DNA from: Changchengzhania lutea | GTDB taxonomy: Bacteria; Bacteroidota; Bacteroidia; Flavobacteriales; Flavobacteriaceae | Assembly (NCBI RefSeq): GCF_006974145.1 | Contig: NZ_CP039456.1 | Location: 372,001-436,000 of the forward strand | DNA: 64,000 nt | Direction: 5' to 3' | Shown here: positions 35,169-44,516 of the stretch, piece by piece | How positions within the stretch are numbered: the stretch's first letter is position 1 | Layout: every line of letters starts with the position of its first letter | The notes under the pieces: generated by a model | Told to the model about the DNA's origin: nothing | What the model saw: only the letters and a program-made list of their open reading frames with translations | Database searches by the model: none | Translations under genes and position numbers: made by a program

Positions 35169-35783
35169 ATGGCAATCACTAAATTGAACAAAAGGGCATC
35201 AATGGGAACTGCTGTATTTTCAGCAGTTTCCTTAAAACTTTGTTGTTGGGGGCCATTGTTGCTAACGGGAGTTGCAGGAATCAGTGGAAGTTCTGTCTAT
35301 TTTTCTTGGCTCAATGCCTTGAAACCTTATCTGTTGGTCATTGCATTTTTGTCATTGGGTTTAGCTTTTTATCAAGTGTATAAAAAAAAGAAGGTGGACG
35401 ATTGTGACAACTGTGAAACTGATAAACCATCATTTTTTAAATCGAAATTCTATTTGTGGTTGGTCACTATGTTTGTTGTTGTGATGACATTGGTTTCTTA
35501 TTATCCACAAATATTTCACCCAACAGCTACAAAAGAAATTGTTGCAACAAACAATACAGATATTCAATCTGTAAAGTTGAATGTTGAAGGGATGGTATGC
35601 TCTGGTTGTGAAGAAAATATCAATCATTCTGTGAACAAATTGGACGGGATTTTTGGAATCAAGACCTCTCACATAAAAGGAACTTCTGAAATAAAGTTTG
35701 ACACGACTAAAACAACCGTAAGTGAAATAGAAGAAGTGATTAAATCAAAAGGATACACAATTAAAAACAATACTAATGAATAG
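35169..35783 (+). CDS. merTP: MerTP-type mercury transport fusion, intact copy
   Basis: 204 residues. MerT part with three membrane helices and Cys pair SLKLCCWGPLLLTGVAG; a linker with DDCDNCE; C-terminal HMA domain with EGMVCSGCEENINHSVN. Imports Hg(II) to the cytoplasm for MerA. Strongly diverged from the broken copy at 32156, so not a recent duplication. Overlaps the next frame by 8 nt. Confidence 0.88.
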   Translation: MAITKLNKRASMGTAVFSAVSLKLCCWGPLLLTGVAGISGSSVYFSWLNALKPYLLVIAFLSLGLAFYQVYKKKKVDDCDNCETDKPSFFKSKFYLWLVTMFVVVMTLVSYYPQIFHPTATKEIVATNNTDIQSVKLNVEGMVCSGCEENINHSVNKLDGIFGIKTSHIKGTSEIKFDTTKTTVSEIEEVIKSKGYTIKNNTNE

Positions 35784-36482
35784 ATTGATTATAATAGCAT
35801 TGAGTATTTTTTCTACCTTAAAAGTGTTTGCCCAAGGCCCACCAATTACAACTGAAACGCCCATTATGCTTGGACTGGAAGGAAATGGCATTAGAACTTT
35901 TGGTAAGTTCATTTCAAAAGAAAATGCGAACATTTATGTGCAACCCATAGCTATTCCTTATAATATCACATCAAAATTTCAGATTGGTGGAATATTTCCA
36001 TTCAAGTTTATTACCCCTAAAGGAGCAGAAACAACAGGAGGTTTTGCGGATATGACGGTTTTTGCCAAATACCAACTTTACAAAAAGACGGCAAAGCCAA
36101 AACATTTAGAGTTTTAGGCTTGGTTAAACAAACATTCCCCACAGGAAAGACATCATCAAGTCCTGCAATTGGTTCAGGGCTTTCTCAAACCTACATTGGT
36201 ATTGTAATGGGGAAATTAACAACCAAAAAAGGGCTTTATGCCGATTTTGGATATAACATGACCAACAAAGATACTTCTGATGATTTTTTGTATAATTTTT
36301 CGCTTGGTGTTCCTTTATTACCCCATAAATATCCACAAAAACAACTAAACACGTATTTAGAGTTTAACGGCAATTATGCATTTGACCCTAAAGTACATAC
36401 CCTCTTTATATCACCAGGATTCCAATTTATTCCTGGTAGAAGAATTCTATTTGAAACCAGTTTTCAAATAACCGTATTGTAA
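35776..36482 (+). pseudogene. Outer-membrane/transporter-like protein, frameshifted and truncated
   Basis: Signal peptide (LKVFAQ) then GPPITTETPIMLGLEGNGIRTF and beta-rich sequence. Frame breaks in the A run at 36082-36086: restoring one A joins LYKKDGKAKTFRVLGLVKQT to the second part, which then runs to LFETSFQITVL and stops at 36482. The end is abnormal: right there the frame of the next pseudogene begins, so the C-terminal barrel part appears deleted. Belongs to the tail of the mercury cluster. Confidence 0.75.
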
Positions 36483-37115
36483 AAATTGACCTTGATGGAA
36501 CAATGATTGAATCATTTGATGGCTTTCAACGCCCAATGCATATTGCGATTCAAGAAGATAAAATCTATGTTCCCGAATATACATCAGATACCGTAAAAAT
36601 TATTGAAAACGGAACTGTTTCAACACTTACGTTAAAAAAAAATACGGATGCAATTGCAGGAATAGCTGTTGATGGAAATACGATTGCCGTTGCTGATTTT
36701 TATAATCATAGAATCATTTTCCAACAAGATGATAAAGTAACCATTATAGGTAAAGAAGGACATAATGATGGCGAATTATATTATCCTACAGATGTTGATT
36801 TAAAAAATGATTTGATTTCTGTTGCAGATGCATACAACAACCGTGTTCAGGTCTTTGACTTAAAAGGGAACTATGTAAGAATGATCGGTTGGAATGAAAA
36901 CATAAAAGTAGCCACAGGACTAAAAGTAACTGATACACAAGTCATCATTGCAGATTTTGAAGGCAATAGAGTATTGGTTTACGTATTTAAATGGTAATCT
37001 TTCACAAATTGTATCGGACAATTTCAATCAACCAACGGATATTGAAATTGTAAGTAATAAAATGTATGTGGTAAATTATAAAGGGAAAGCTATTTCCATT
37101 TTTGAAAAGCAATGA
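36455..37115 (+). pseudogene. NHL/beta-propeller protein lacking its N-terminus, frameshifted
   Basis: Frame opens at 36455 inside the preceding gene (FSNNRIVKIDLDGTMIES) with no signal peptide. NHL-like repeats follow (VADFYNHRIIF, VADAYNNRVQVF, IADFEGNRVLVY). Near 36983 one extra base shifts the frame to an early stop at 36997; the other frame carries the true end (NGNLSQIVSD...GKAISIFEKQ) to 37115. A deletion that fused two genes and a later frameshift are the simplest explanation. Confidence 0.75.
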
Positions 37116-37265
37116 CTTTAATAATGAACAAAGGAATTATATTATAGAAAAGCCATACACATTTGCAACTATTCCAAAATATAAAAAATTAGTCTCTGTG
37201 TTTATCCGAAACGAAAGTGCTTTTTAATTACCTATGTTTTATACACAAACCGTTAAACAAAACAT

Positions 37266-38726
37266 CTACGCCTTGGGTATCTCCATCAAAATCTCCAATA
37301 CAAAATTCCAATACTTTTGAACCGAAGAAATTTGTGCGCGCTCATCTGGTGAGTGTGCGCCTTTTATATTCGGACCAAAACTAATCATATCCATCTCTGG
37401 GTAATTCTGTCCTAAAATACCGCATTCTAAACCAGCATGACAAGCTGCCACGTGAGGCTTTTCACCATGTAACTTTTCGTAGAGATTTTCCATGACCTTT
37501 AAAATTGGTGAGTCCATATTTGGCGCCCAACCTGGGTAATCCCCAGAAAATTCCACCTCGCAACCCGTGAGCTCAAAAGCTGCTCGAAGCGCATTGGCCA
37601 AGTCCATTTTTGAACTCTCCACAGATGACCGCGTTAAACAGCCTATTTTAATGCTGCCGTCCTTAACAATCACACGTGCAATATTATTAGAAGTTTCAAC
37701 CAAATCTAGAATATCAGCACTCATTCTATATACACCATTCCATCCTGCATAAAGTGCTCTAGTCAGTCCTTCTTGAACGCCTAAATCCATGATTTTCGCT
37801 GGTGTCTCTACTTGGGACACCACAATATTTAAATCGGGCTCCATTGTTTTTAACTCCTTTTTTAAGAGCGCTTCCATCTGTTTCATTTCTAAAAGAAAGG
37901 CATCTTCATGCATGGCATCGATAACCACCACCGCATTACTCTCTCTTGGGATCGCATTGCGCAGGCTACCGCCATCAATTTCTGAAATGCGCAAGCCAAA
38001 ATTTTCAAAGCCATCAAACAATAAGCGGTTCATAATTTTATTGGCATTCCCTAAGCCTTCATGAATCTGCATGCCAGAGTGTCCGCCCTGTAAGCCCTTT
38101 ACCGTAATTTTATAACCGGTTTTAAATTCTGGAGTATCTTCTTCATTATAGCTGCGCGTCGCGGTCACATCGATTCCGCCAGCGCACCCTACGCCTATTT
38201 CGTCATCTTCTTCCGTATCTAGATTTAACAAAATACGACCACTAAGCAAACCCCCTTTAAGTCCCATGGCACCCGTCATGCCCGTTTCCTCATCTATGGT
38301 AAATAAGGCTTCAATGGCTGGATGTTGGATATCGGTACTTTCTAAAATGGCCATGATAGTGGCCACACCTAGACCATTATCGGCGCCGAGTGTCGTACCC
38401 TTTGCCCGAACCCAATCGCCATCGACATACATCTCAATGCCCTGAGTATCGAAATCAAAAATAGTGTCCCCATTTTTTTGATGCACCATATCTAAATGCG
38501 ATTGCATCACAATAGGCGTTCTATGTTCCATTCCAGGACTTGCCAGTTTTTTAATAATGACATTCCCAACTTCATCCTCAAGGGTTTCTAAACCTAGGTT
38601 TTTACCAAAATCCATCATAAATGCGATGACACGTGCTTCTTTTTTTGACGGTCGTGGCACGGCGTTTAGATCGGCGAATTTATTCCAAAGTAATTGGGGT
38701 TCTAGTTGTCTTATTTCTGAGCTCAT
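37266..38726 (-). CDS. pepD: Aminoacyl-histidine dipeptidase (PepD, M20C)
   Basis: 486 residues, full length. M20 motifs: MQSHLDMVHQK (metal His/Asp), GADNGLGVATIMAI, TIDEETGMTGAMGL (catalytic Glu), and the distal His in CHAGLECGIL. Cytosolic zinc dipeptidase, cleaves Xaa-His dipeptides such as carnosine. Own promoter box upstream. Confidence 0.94.
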   Translation of the reverse strand: MSSEIRQLEPQLLWNKFADLNAVPRPSKKEARVIAFMMDFGKNLGLETLEDEVGNVIIKKLASPGMEHRTPIVMQSHLDMVHQKNGDTIFDFDTQGIEMYVDGDWVRAKGTTLGADNGLGVATIMAILESTDIQHPAIEALFTIDEETGMTGAMGLKGGLLSGRILLNLDTEEDDEIGVGCAGGIDVTATRSYNEEDTPEFKTGYKITVKGLQGGHSGMQIHEGLGNANKIMNRLLFDGFENFGLRISEIDGGSLRNAIPRESNAVVVIDAMHEDAFLLEMKQMEALLKKELKTMEPDLNIVVSQVETPAKIMDLGVQEGLTRALYAGWNGVYRMSADILDLVETSNNIARVIVKDGSIKIGCLTRSSVESSKMDLANALRAAFELTGCEVEFSGDYPGWAPNMDSPILKVMENLYEKLHGEKPHVAACHAGLECGILGQNYPEMDMISFGPNIKGAHSPDERAQISSVQKYWNFVLEILMEIPKA

Positions 38727-38748
38727 AATGGGTTTATATAATTGTTTT

Positions 38749-38756
38749 CAAAGATA
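38749..38756 (-). promoter_or_regulatory. -7 box of pepD
   Basis: CAAAGATA on plus (TATCTTTG on minus), 22 nt upstream of the pepD ATG. Confidence 0.6.
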
Positions 38757-38844
38757 GCAAAATTGGACTGATATTAGCGGCTACTCCTGATTACCTCACT
38801 GGTATTTATTTCTATTAGATTCGATGAATGTAAACATTTGAAAC

Positions 38845-38879
38845 GGCATCCTTTTTTGAGGCACGAAAAAAAGATACAG
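38845..38879. repeat. Hairpin repeat in the pepD-DUF3810 gap
   Basis: GCATCCTTTTTT and AAAAAAAGATAC pair around GAGGCACG, followed by AGTGGAAAGCAGG. Related strings (GGCATCCTTTTT and AAAAAGACACAGCGGAAA) recur at 46540-46647. From memory this pattern is frequent between flavobacterial genes. Confidence 0.45.
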
Positions 38880-38913
38880 TGGAAAGCAGGAAGAAACCTT
38901 TATAGTTATGCCA

Positions 38914-38945
38914 TTGCCATAGGGTACAATTTTTTATTACTTTTG
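38914..38945 (+). promoter_or_regulatory. Promoter of the DUF3810 gene
   Basis: TTG 38914-38916, 21-nt spacer, TACTTTTG 38938-38945, only 4 nt before the ATG at 38950: a likely leaderless transcript. Confidence 0.5.
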
Positions 38946-38949
38946 GAAC

Positions 38950-40017
38950 ATGCTGAAGAACAAGAAAACGGTAATGGCGCTGTCATTACTTCCCCAATAT
39001 TTACTCATTAGGCTAGCGGCCGCACATCCTGAATTTGTAGAGCAGTACTACAGTAATGGGGTTTATCAGTGGGTGTCTAAATTATTTAGATATGTTCTGG
39101 GGTGGTTGCCTTTTTCGTTTGGCGATTTGGTATATGCTTTTGGAATTCTTTATATGATCCGATGGTTTTATAAAAACAGAAAACGGTTACGTAAAGACAC
39201 CAAGCGTTGGTTTGTGGATGTGCTTGCAGCAGCAGCTGTTATTTACTTTGCATTTCACATACTTTGGGGCTTTAATTACTACCGATTACCGCTGCATGCC
39301 AGTTTGGGTTTACAGGCTGATTATACGACCGAACAGCTTGTGAACGTGACCAACAAATTAATTATCAGGGCCAACAGCATGCATGCAAAAGTATCTGAAA
39401 ATGACACCCTCAAAGTGGTGATACCTTACCATAAAAGAGCCATTATGCAGCGTGCGCCAAAGGGTTATGACAACTTAAAGCAAGTATTTCCGCATTTGGA
39501 ATACCACCCAAAGAGTATAAAGAAATCGCTGTTTAGTTACCCGTTGACTTATATGGGTTTTAGTGGCTATTTGAATCCGTTAACGAATGAAGCTCATGTG
39601 GATGCATTAATTCCTGCGTATAAATTCCCGACGACATCATCGCATGAGATTGCACATCAATTGGGGTATGCCGCAGAAAACGAAGCTAATTTTATAGCTT
39701 TTTTAGCCGCCACAAATCATGATGATATCTATTTTAACTACTCGGGCTACGCTTTTGGTTTACGGTTTTGCCTGAATGAAATATACAATCGAGACCCCTG
39801 TTTATTTGAAGACATGGTTGCCGATGTAAATCTTGGTATCTTAAAAAACTATGATGAAGTAAGAAGCTTTTGGGTGGCGCATCAAAACCCGGTGGAGCCT
39901 TATTTTAAGTCATTTTACAGCAATTTCTTAAAGGCCAACAAGCAAGATAAAGGGATGGAAAGCTATAACTATGTGGTGGCGCTATTGGTTAATTATTTTG
40001 AATCAAAAACGTTTTAA
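38950..40017 (+). CDS. DUF3810 membrane-anchored putative zinc metallopeptidase
   Basis: 355 residues. Three N-terminal membrane helices (to ~residue 105), then a soluble domain with SSHEIAHQLGYAAENEANFIAF: HEIAHQ is an HExxH zinc motif and EAN the third ligand site of a gluzincin. Family DUF3810, widespread in Bacteroidota; substrates not known. Convergent with the DUF6503 gene, only 2 nt between stops. Confidence 0.82.
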   Translation: MLKNKKTVMALSLLPQYLLIRLAAAHPEFVEQYYSNGVYQWVSKLFRYVLGWLPFSFGDLVYAFGILYMIRWFYKNRKRLRKDTKRWFVDVLAAAAVIYFAFHILWGFNYYRLPLHASLGLQADYTTEQLVNVTNKLIIRANSMHAKVSENDTLKVVIPYHKRAIMQRAPKGYDNLKQVFPHLEYHPKSIKKSLFSYPLTYMGFSGYLNPLTNEAHVDALIPAYKFPTTSSHEIAHQLGYAAENEANFIAFLAATNHDDIYFNYSGYAFGLRFCLNEIYNRDPCLFEDMVADVNLGILKNYDEVRSFWVAHQNPVEPYFKSFYSNFLKANKQDKGMESYNYVVALLVNYFESKTF

Positions 40018-40019
40018 CT

Positions 40020-40820
40020 TTACTCCAAAAGTTCGGCACCTTCTGGAATTTCAAAAATAGCAGTGTCTAGTTGTTCTTTTGAAAGTTTAATGTTTGTAAA
40101 CTTTAAATCGTTACGCTTGGTGGTTGGTAAATTATTTTCGTAGTTATACCAAGTTAAGGTTTCTGGTAATAGCAAACCTTCAACAGATTGCCAATTGCCA
40201 TATTTTATAAAATGAAATTCCTTGCTCTTCGCTTTACTAAAGTAAGTGACCGTATAACCCAACCAGACCATTTTATGGGTTTCAGAATCGTAGTATACAA
40301 TATATTCGTCCTCAGGCGATTCTCCTACGCCACTTTCATATGAAATTTGAATGCCAGGATATGATTGGTCTTCAAAAACTAATGGTGCTACGTCTTTGTA
40401 AATAATGCCATCATCACTTAGAATAAAAGGCATGGCGTAAAAATAGAACATCAAATTATAGTAAAACTTAGGCTTTCCTTTGTAAGCAGTGGTGTCTTTG
40501 GAATACAACCAAACGTCTTCACCATTAAAACCTATGGTATGTTTTGGCATTTCGATAAGCGATTTTCTGTTTTTTAAGTTGGTTGCAGTTACCTCATCGC
40601 CGTTTGGTTTTTCCATAGTGAACACCAAAGATTGCATTGTGTTCCAATTATCCAAACCGCCATGGGCTTCAAATACTTTTGAGATATTTTCTGGATAGAT
40701 ACTGGTAGTGATATCGAGATTTTCTTTGGAATAATCAGTGGGTACAACGATGTTGTTTTTCGAGTTGTTATTGCAGGAGAGTATTGAAATTGCAAAGAGT
40801 ACTAGAAATATGCGTCTCAT
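40020..40820 (-). CDS. DUF6503-like lipoprotein
   Basis: 266 residues. Lipobox ILSC (Cys ~16). The body (VFEAHGGLDNWNTMQSLVFTME, TIGFNGEDVWLYSKD, LLPETLTWYNYENN) has the LolA/LppX-like curved-sheet look of a family common in Flavobacteriaceae. Possibly lipid- or ligand-binding at the outer membrane; function unknown. Confidence 0.7.
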   Translation of the reverse strand: MRRIFLVLFAISILSCNNNSKNNIVVPTDYSKENLDITTSIYPENISKVFEAHGGLDNWNTMQSLVFTMEKPNGDEVTATNLKNRKSLIEMPKHTIGFNGEDVWLYSKDTTAYKGKPKFYYNLMFYFYAMPFILSDDGIIYKDVAPLVFEDQSYPGIQISYESGVGESPEDEYIVYYDSETHKMVWLGYTVTYFSKAKSKEFHFIKYGNWQSVEGLLLPETLTWYNYENNLPTTKRNDLKFTNIKLSKEQLDTAIFEIPEGAELLE

Positions 40821-40885
40821 TTGTTATATGTTGAATGGTTTTATTATTTGACGAAGTTACAAGAGCATAATTACATAAAAACTAT

Positions 40886-40893
40886 TACTTTTG
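40886..40893 (+). promoter_or_regulatory. -7 box of the TrmH-type gene
   Basis: TACTTTTG, 10 nt before the ATG at 40904. Confidence 0.5.
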
Positions 40894-40903
40894 TTCGATT
40901 GCC

Positions 40904-41698
40904 ATGAAAGAAATTACCAGTACGCAAAACGCCTTTATTAAGCAACTTACTCTATTAAAAGACAAGTCGCGCGAACGTAAAAAAACAGGTCTCTTTTTAA
41001 TTGAAGGGGTTCGCGAAATTTCGCTTGCTTTAAAAGGGGATTATGCTTTGGACACCATTTTGTTTTATCCTGAATTATTTTCTGAAGAACGGCTTAATGA
41101 CTTTACAAATCAACAAATAACCAGTATAGAAATATCCAAAGACGTTTATCAGAAATTGGCTTACAGAGAAACCACGGAAGGGGTTTTAGCGGTTGCCAGA
41201 TCCAAACGCAACCACTTAAGCGATTTAAAACTTGATAAGGAAAATCCTTTAATTTTAGTTGCCGAAGCACCCGAAAAACCTGGTAATATTGGCGCTATTT
41301 TAAGAACCGCCGATGCCGCAAAGGTAGATGCCGTAATTATTGCCAATCCAAAAACCGATTTATATAACCCGAATATTATACGATCCAGTGTGGGTTGCGT
41401 GTTTACCAACCAAATTGCCACAGCAAACACTTCTGAAATTATTGTCTTTTTAAAAACGCAAAACATAAGCGTTTTCTGTGCAGCATTGCAGGCTTCGGTG
41501 GCATATCATACCCAAGATTACACATCGGCAACCGCAATTGTCGTGGGCACCGAAGCCACAGGTTTGAGTAACGAATGGTTAGAAAACTCCAATCAGAATA
41601 TTATTATCCCCATGCAGGGCGAAATAGATTCCATGAACGTGTCGGTTGCAGCAGGAATTCTTATTTTTGAGGCTAAACGTCAACGGGATTTTAAATAA
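40904..41698 (+). CDS. TrmH/SpoU-family RNA 2'-O-methyltransferase
   Basis: 264 residues. N-terminal substrate domain (LTLLKDKSRERKKTGLFLIEG), then the SPOUT knot: PEKPGNIGAILRTADA, NIIRSSVGCVF, IVVGTEATGLSNEWL, IPMQGEIDSMNVSVAAGILIFEA. Methylates a ribose in tRNA or 23S rRNA; the target nucleotide cannot be told. Confidence 0.92.
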   Translation: MKEITSTQNAFIKQLTLLKDKSRERKKTGLFLIEGVREISLALKGDYALDTILFYPELFSEERLNDFTNQQITSIEISKDVYQKLAYRETTEGVLAVARSKRNHLSDLKLDKENPLILVAEAPEKPGNIGAILRTADAAKVDAVIIANPKTDLYNPNIIRSSVGCVFTNQIATANTSEIIVFLKTQNISVFCAALQASVAYHTQDYTSATAIVVGTEATGLSNEWLENSNQNIIIPMQGEIDSMNVSVAAGILIFEAKRQRDFK

Positions 41699-41706
41699 CG
41701 TCATAT

Positions 41707-41778
41707 GTCAGTCTGAGCGCAGTCGAAGACCTTATTAATTATAAGCACCAATGCATTTCGACTGCGCTCAATGTAACA
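41707..41778. repeat. Inverted repeat GTCAGTCTGAGCGCAGTCGAA, left of the GIY-YIG gene
   Basis: TGAGCGCAGTCGAA (41714-41727) pairs with TTCGACTGCGCTCA (41757-41770). A third copy of the second arm lies after the GIY-YIG gene at 42155-42176. Confidence 0.75.
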
Positions 41779-41835
41779 ATTTGTATAAAGCTTTAATAAA
41801 TATTACATATCGAATACCTAAACAAACTTTAAAAT

Positions 41836-42150
41836 ATGTATTTATATTATGTTTATATTCTAAAATGCTCCGATGATTCTTATTATACAGGAATTACAAA
41901 TAATTTAGAGAAACGCGTAAACAAACATAAATATGGAAAATATAGAGATTGTTACACTTACAAGCGAAGACCAATAGAACTTAAGTTTTTTGAAACTTTT
42001 AATGATGTATTACAAGCTATATACTTTGAAAAGAAAATCAAAAAATGGACACGCGCCAAGAAAGAAGCTTTAATTCATGGAAATTTTGATATGCTTCAGA
42101 TATTGGCTGAGTGTAGAAATGCAACTCATTACAAGTATCTTGGTAAATGA
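41836..42150 (+). CDS. GIY-YIG nuclease domain protein (UPF0213-like)
   Basis: 104 residues. YYVYILKCSDDSYYTGITNNLEKRVNKHKYG carries the GIY...YIG-type motif (YVY, YTG), the Arg of the family, and FETFNDVLQAIYFEKKIKKW with the catalytic Glu. Single-domain members are thought to be DNA repair or selfish nucleases. Bracketed by repeats of TTCGACTGCGCTCA on both sides, suggesting it may travel as a unit. Confidence 0.85.
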   Translation: MYLYYVYILKCSDDSYYTGITNNLEKRVNKHKYGKYRDCYTYKRRPIELKFFETFNDVLQAIYFEKKIKKWTRAKKEALIHGNFDMLQILAECRNATHYKYLGK

Positions 42151-42154
42151 ACAC

Positions 42155-42176
42155 TTCGACTGCGCTCAGTGTGACA
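42155..42176. repeat. Right copy of the TTCGACTGCGCTCA repeat
   Basis: TTCGACTGCGCTCAGTGTGACA, 4 nt after the GIY-YIG stop codon. Confidence 0.7.
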
Positions 42177-42283
42177 AATAGTTTTATTTTTGCTTTTCAA
42201 TAAAATTTCCTGTTTTAAAATTAGAACGCTAAGACGCAAAGTGATTTACTGTAAACTGAAACTGCAAACTAAATACTGAATTA

Positions 42284-43516
42284 ATGACAGCAACCACTCT
42301 TTTTTATATCATCATAGCCATAATAATCATCAATTTTATAGCTGATAAAATTTTAGATGCCTTAAATGCTAAACATTACAACGACGCCCTTCCTAAAGGT
42401 TTACAGGATGTTTATGATGACACCGAATACAAAAAATCACAGCGTTATAAAGCTACAAATTATAGGTTCGGACTGCTCACCTCAACATTTTCGTTATTGT
42501 TAACTTTGGGGTTCTTATTTTTTGACGGATTTGAATTTGTGGATAATTTGGCCAGGAGCTACAGTGACAACCTCATTATAATAGCGTTGATTTTCTTTGG
42601 GATTATTATGATTGGAAGCGATATCATTACCACACCTTTTTCATATTACAGTACCTTTGTTATTGAAGAAAAATTCGGATTTAATAAAACAACGGTTAAA
42701 ACCTTCTTTTTAGACAAAATTAAAGGCTGGCTCATGATGGCGCTTGTTGGCGGTGGTATTTTAGCTATAATTATTTGGTTCTATCAAGTTACAGGAACAC
42801 ATTTTTGGCTATATGCTTGGGCGCTTGTATCTGCGTTTACCCTATTTATGAATATGTTTTACTCTAAACTTATTGTCCCCTTGTTCAATAAACAAACCCC
42901 TTTGGAAGCTGGAGGTTTGCGTGATAAGATTTCAGAATACGCGAAGACTGTTGGTTTTAAATTAGATAAAATATTTATAATTGACGGTTCTAAACGAAGT
43001 ACCAAGGCGAATGCGTATTTTTCGGGATTTGGTAGTGAAAAACGAGTGACGCTCTATGACACCTTGATCCATGATTTGGATGAAGATGAAATTGTTGCTG
43101 TATTGGCCCATGAAGTTGGGCATTATAAAAAGAAGCATATTATTTTTAATTTGTTTGCTTCTATTTTATTGACAGGGTTGACGCTTTATGTTTTATCACT
43201 GTTTATATCCAATCCCTTATTATCAAACGCTTTGGGTGTGGAAACTCCAAGTTTTCATATTGGACTGATCGCTTTTGGGTTGCTATATGCGCCAATTTCG
43301 GAAATTACAGGATTGATTATGAACGTATTTTCCAGGAAATTTGAGTACCAAGCCGATGATTATGCCAAAAACACGTTTAAAGCAGAACCGCTTATTACCT
43401 CACTTAAAAAACTCTCAAAAAATAGTTTGAGCAATTTAACACCGCATCCGGCATATGTGTTTATGCATTATTCGCATCCTACATTGTTGGAACGGATTGT
43501 TAATTTGAGGAAGTAA
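42284..43516 (+). CDS. M48 family zinc endopeptidase (CAAX-prenyl-protease/Ste24-like)
   Basis: 410 residues with about seven membrane helices. AVLAHEVGHYKKKHI contains the HExxH zinc site near residue 280 and EITGLIMNVFSRKFEYQADDYA gives the third ligand Glu. DGSKRSTKANAYFSGFG is the usual upstream M48 motif. An integral inner-membrane protease, probably for membrane-protein quality control. Confidence 0.92.
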   Translation: MTATTLFYIIIAIIIINFIADKILDALNAKHYNDALPKGLQDVYDDTEYKKSQRYKATNYRFGLLTSTFSLLLTLGFLFFDGFEFVDNLARSYSDNLIIIALIFFGIIMIGSDIITTPFSYYSTFVIEEKFGFNKTTVKTFFLDKIKGWLMMALVGGGILAIIIWFYQVTGTHFWLYAWALVSAFTLFMNMFYSKLIVPLFNKQTPLEAGGLRDKISEYAKTVGFKLDKIFIIDGSKRSTKANAYFSGFGSEKRVTLYDTLIHDLDEDEIVAVLAHEVGHYKKKHIIFNLFASILLTGLTLYVLSLFISNPLLSNALGVETPSFHIGLIAFGLLYAPISEITGLIMNVFSRKFEYQADDYAKNTFKAEPLITSLKKLSKNSLSNLTPHPAYVFMHYSHPTLLERIVNLRK

Positions 43517-43610
43517 GTTTGAATTCCTTTGTCATTTCGACGACTGGAGAAATCGCATCATTTAAGTGGCGCTAAAACTCAAAGTAAAATAGTTTATTGT
43601 TTTCGTTTAA

Positions 43611-43686
43611 CTTGACTTTGTAAAAAATTTCGACTAATTTCGTTTCACGTCGGATATAAAACATTAAAACGTATTTCATATCCATA
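43611..43686. repeat. Repeat C, copy 2
   Basis: TTTGTAAAAAATTTC, ACTAATTTCGTTTCACG, GGATATAA; related to 31511-31586 in the same orientation. It directly precedes the left inverted-repeat arm of the toxin-antitoxin cassette. The rest of 43517-43780 shows only this, a short TCATTTCGACGACTGG string and the promoter below. Confidence 0.65.
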
Positions 43687-43689
43687 AAA

Positions 43690-43703
43690 GTTGCCAGTAA
43701 TGC
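43690..43703. repeat. Left arm of the 14-bp inverted repeat around the toxin-antitoxin cassette
   Basis: GTTGCCAGTAATGC. Its partner GCACTACTGGCA (44458-44469) continues with AC at 46325-46326 once the group II intron is removed, giving GCACTACTGGCAAC, i.e. 13 of 14 matching. Confidence 0.7.
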
Positions 43704-43746
43704 GGACGAAATCATCAAAAGTTTCCATATAATTCAACTTTTTTGT

Positions 43747-43754
43747 TATCTTTG
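43747..43754 (+). promoter_or_regulatory. -7 box of the toxin-antitoxin operon
   Basis: TATCTTTG, 27 nt before the toxin ATG at 43781. Confidence 0.55.
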
Positions 43755-43780
43755 CTAAAGTATAACGACAAATAAACTGA

Positions 43781-44113
43781 ATGAAACCAAAATTTGAGGT
43801 AGTTTTTCTTGAACAAGCTATTGACTTTATGTCCAAATTGGATGTTAAAGCAAAAAAGAAAATCTATTACAATTTGGATAAAGCGAAACTCGAAAATGAC
43901 CCAAAACTGTTTAAGAAACTGACAGACGAAATTTGGGAATTTAGAACACTTTATCAAGGAATTCAATACAGACTCTTTGCATTTTGGGACAAAACTGACA
44001 AAACCGAAACGCTTGTGTTATCTACACACGGAATGGTAAAAAAAGTAAGTAAAGTTCCAAAATCTGAAATTGAGAAAGCATTGAAAATTAGATCTGAATA
44101 TTTTGACAAATAA
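43781..44113 (+). CDS. RelE/ParE-superfamily toxin (HigB/Gp49-like)
   Basis: 110 residues, basic. EVVFLEQAIDFMSKL, DEIWEFRTLYQGIQYRLFAFWDK and THGMVKKVSKVPKSEIEKAL follow the phage-derived Gp49/HigB pattern. Such toxins cleave mRNA on the ribosome. Gene order toxin-then-antitoxin is that of HigBA. Its stop is 10 nt before the antitoxin ATG. Confidence 0.88.
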   Translation: MKPKFEVVFLEQAIDFMSKLDVKAKKKIYYNLDKAKLENDPKLFKKLTDEIWEFRTLYQGIQYRLFAFWDKTDKTETLVLSTHGMVKKVSKVPKSEIEKALKIRSEYFDK

Positions 44114-44123
44114 ACTTGAAATT

Positions 44124-44456
44124 ATGGCAACGAAAAATAAAAAAATGAAAATGATGACACTTGACCAAATGAAGGACAAGGACATTGGAAAAGTTGGAAC
44201 AACAGAACGTGACAAATACGAATTTGACCTGCGAATGGAAGTGCTTGGCGATATGATAAAGTCTGTCCGAAAAGAACGAAATTTGACCCAAGAGCAACTC
44301 GGAGAATTAATTGGGGTTCAAAAATCTCAAATCTCTAAATTGGAAAGAAATACTAAAAACGTAACTATCGAAACGATTTTAAAAGTATTTAGAGCTTTAA
44401 AAGCAAACGTTCGATTTAGTGTGGAAATGAACGAATCGGAATTTAAAGTTGCATAA
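44124..44456 (+). CDS. Xre-family HTH antitoxin
   Basis: 110 residues from the ATG at 44124; a TTG at 44103 inside the toxin gene is less likely. C-terminal HTH: IKSVRKERNLTQEQLGELIGVQKSQISKLERNTKNVTIETILKVFRALKANVRFSVE. Neutralises the toxin and represses the operon. The stop is 14 nt from the intron boundary. Confidence 0.88.
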   Translation: MATKNKKMKMMTLDQMKDKDIGKVGTTERDKYEFDLRMEVLGDMIKSVRKERNLTQEQLGELIGVQKSQISKLERNTKNVTIETILKVFRALKANVRFSVEMNESEFKVA

Positions 44457-44516
44457 AGCACTACTGGCAATTGAGTAGACGGGTGACGACTTAAAAGTCG
44501 TCACTGCGCCTCTCAC

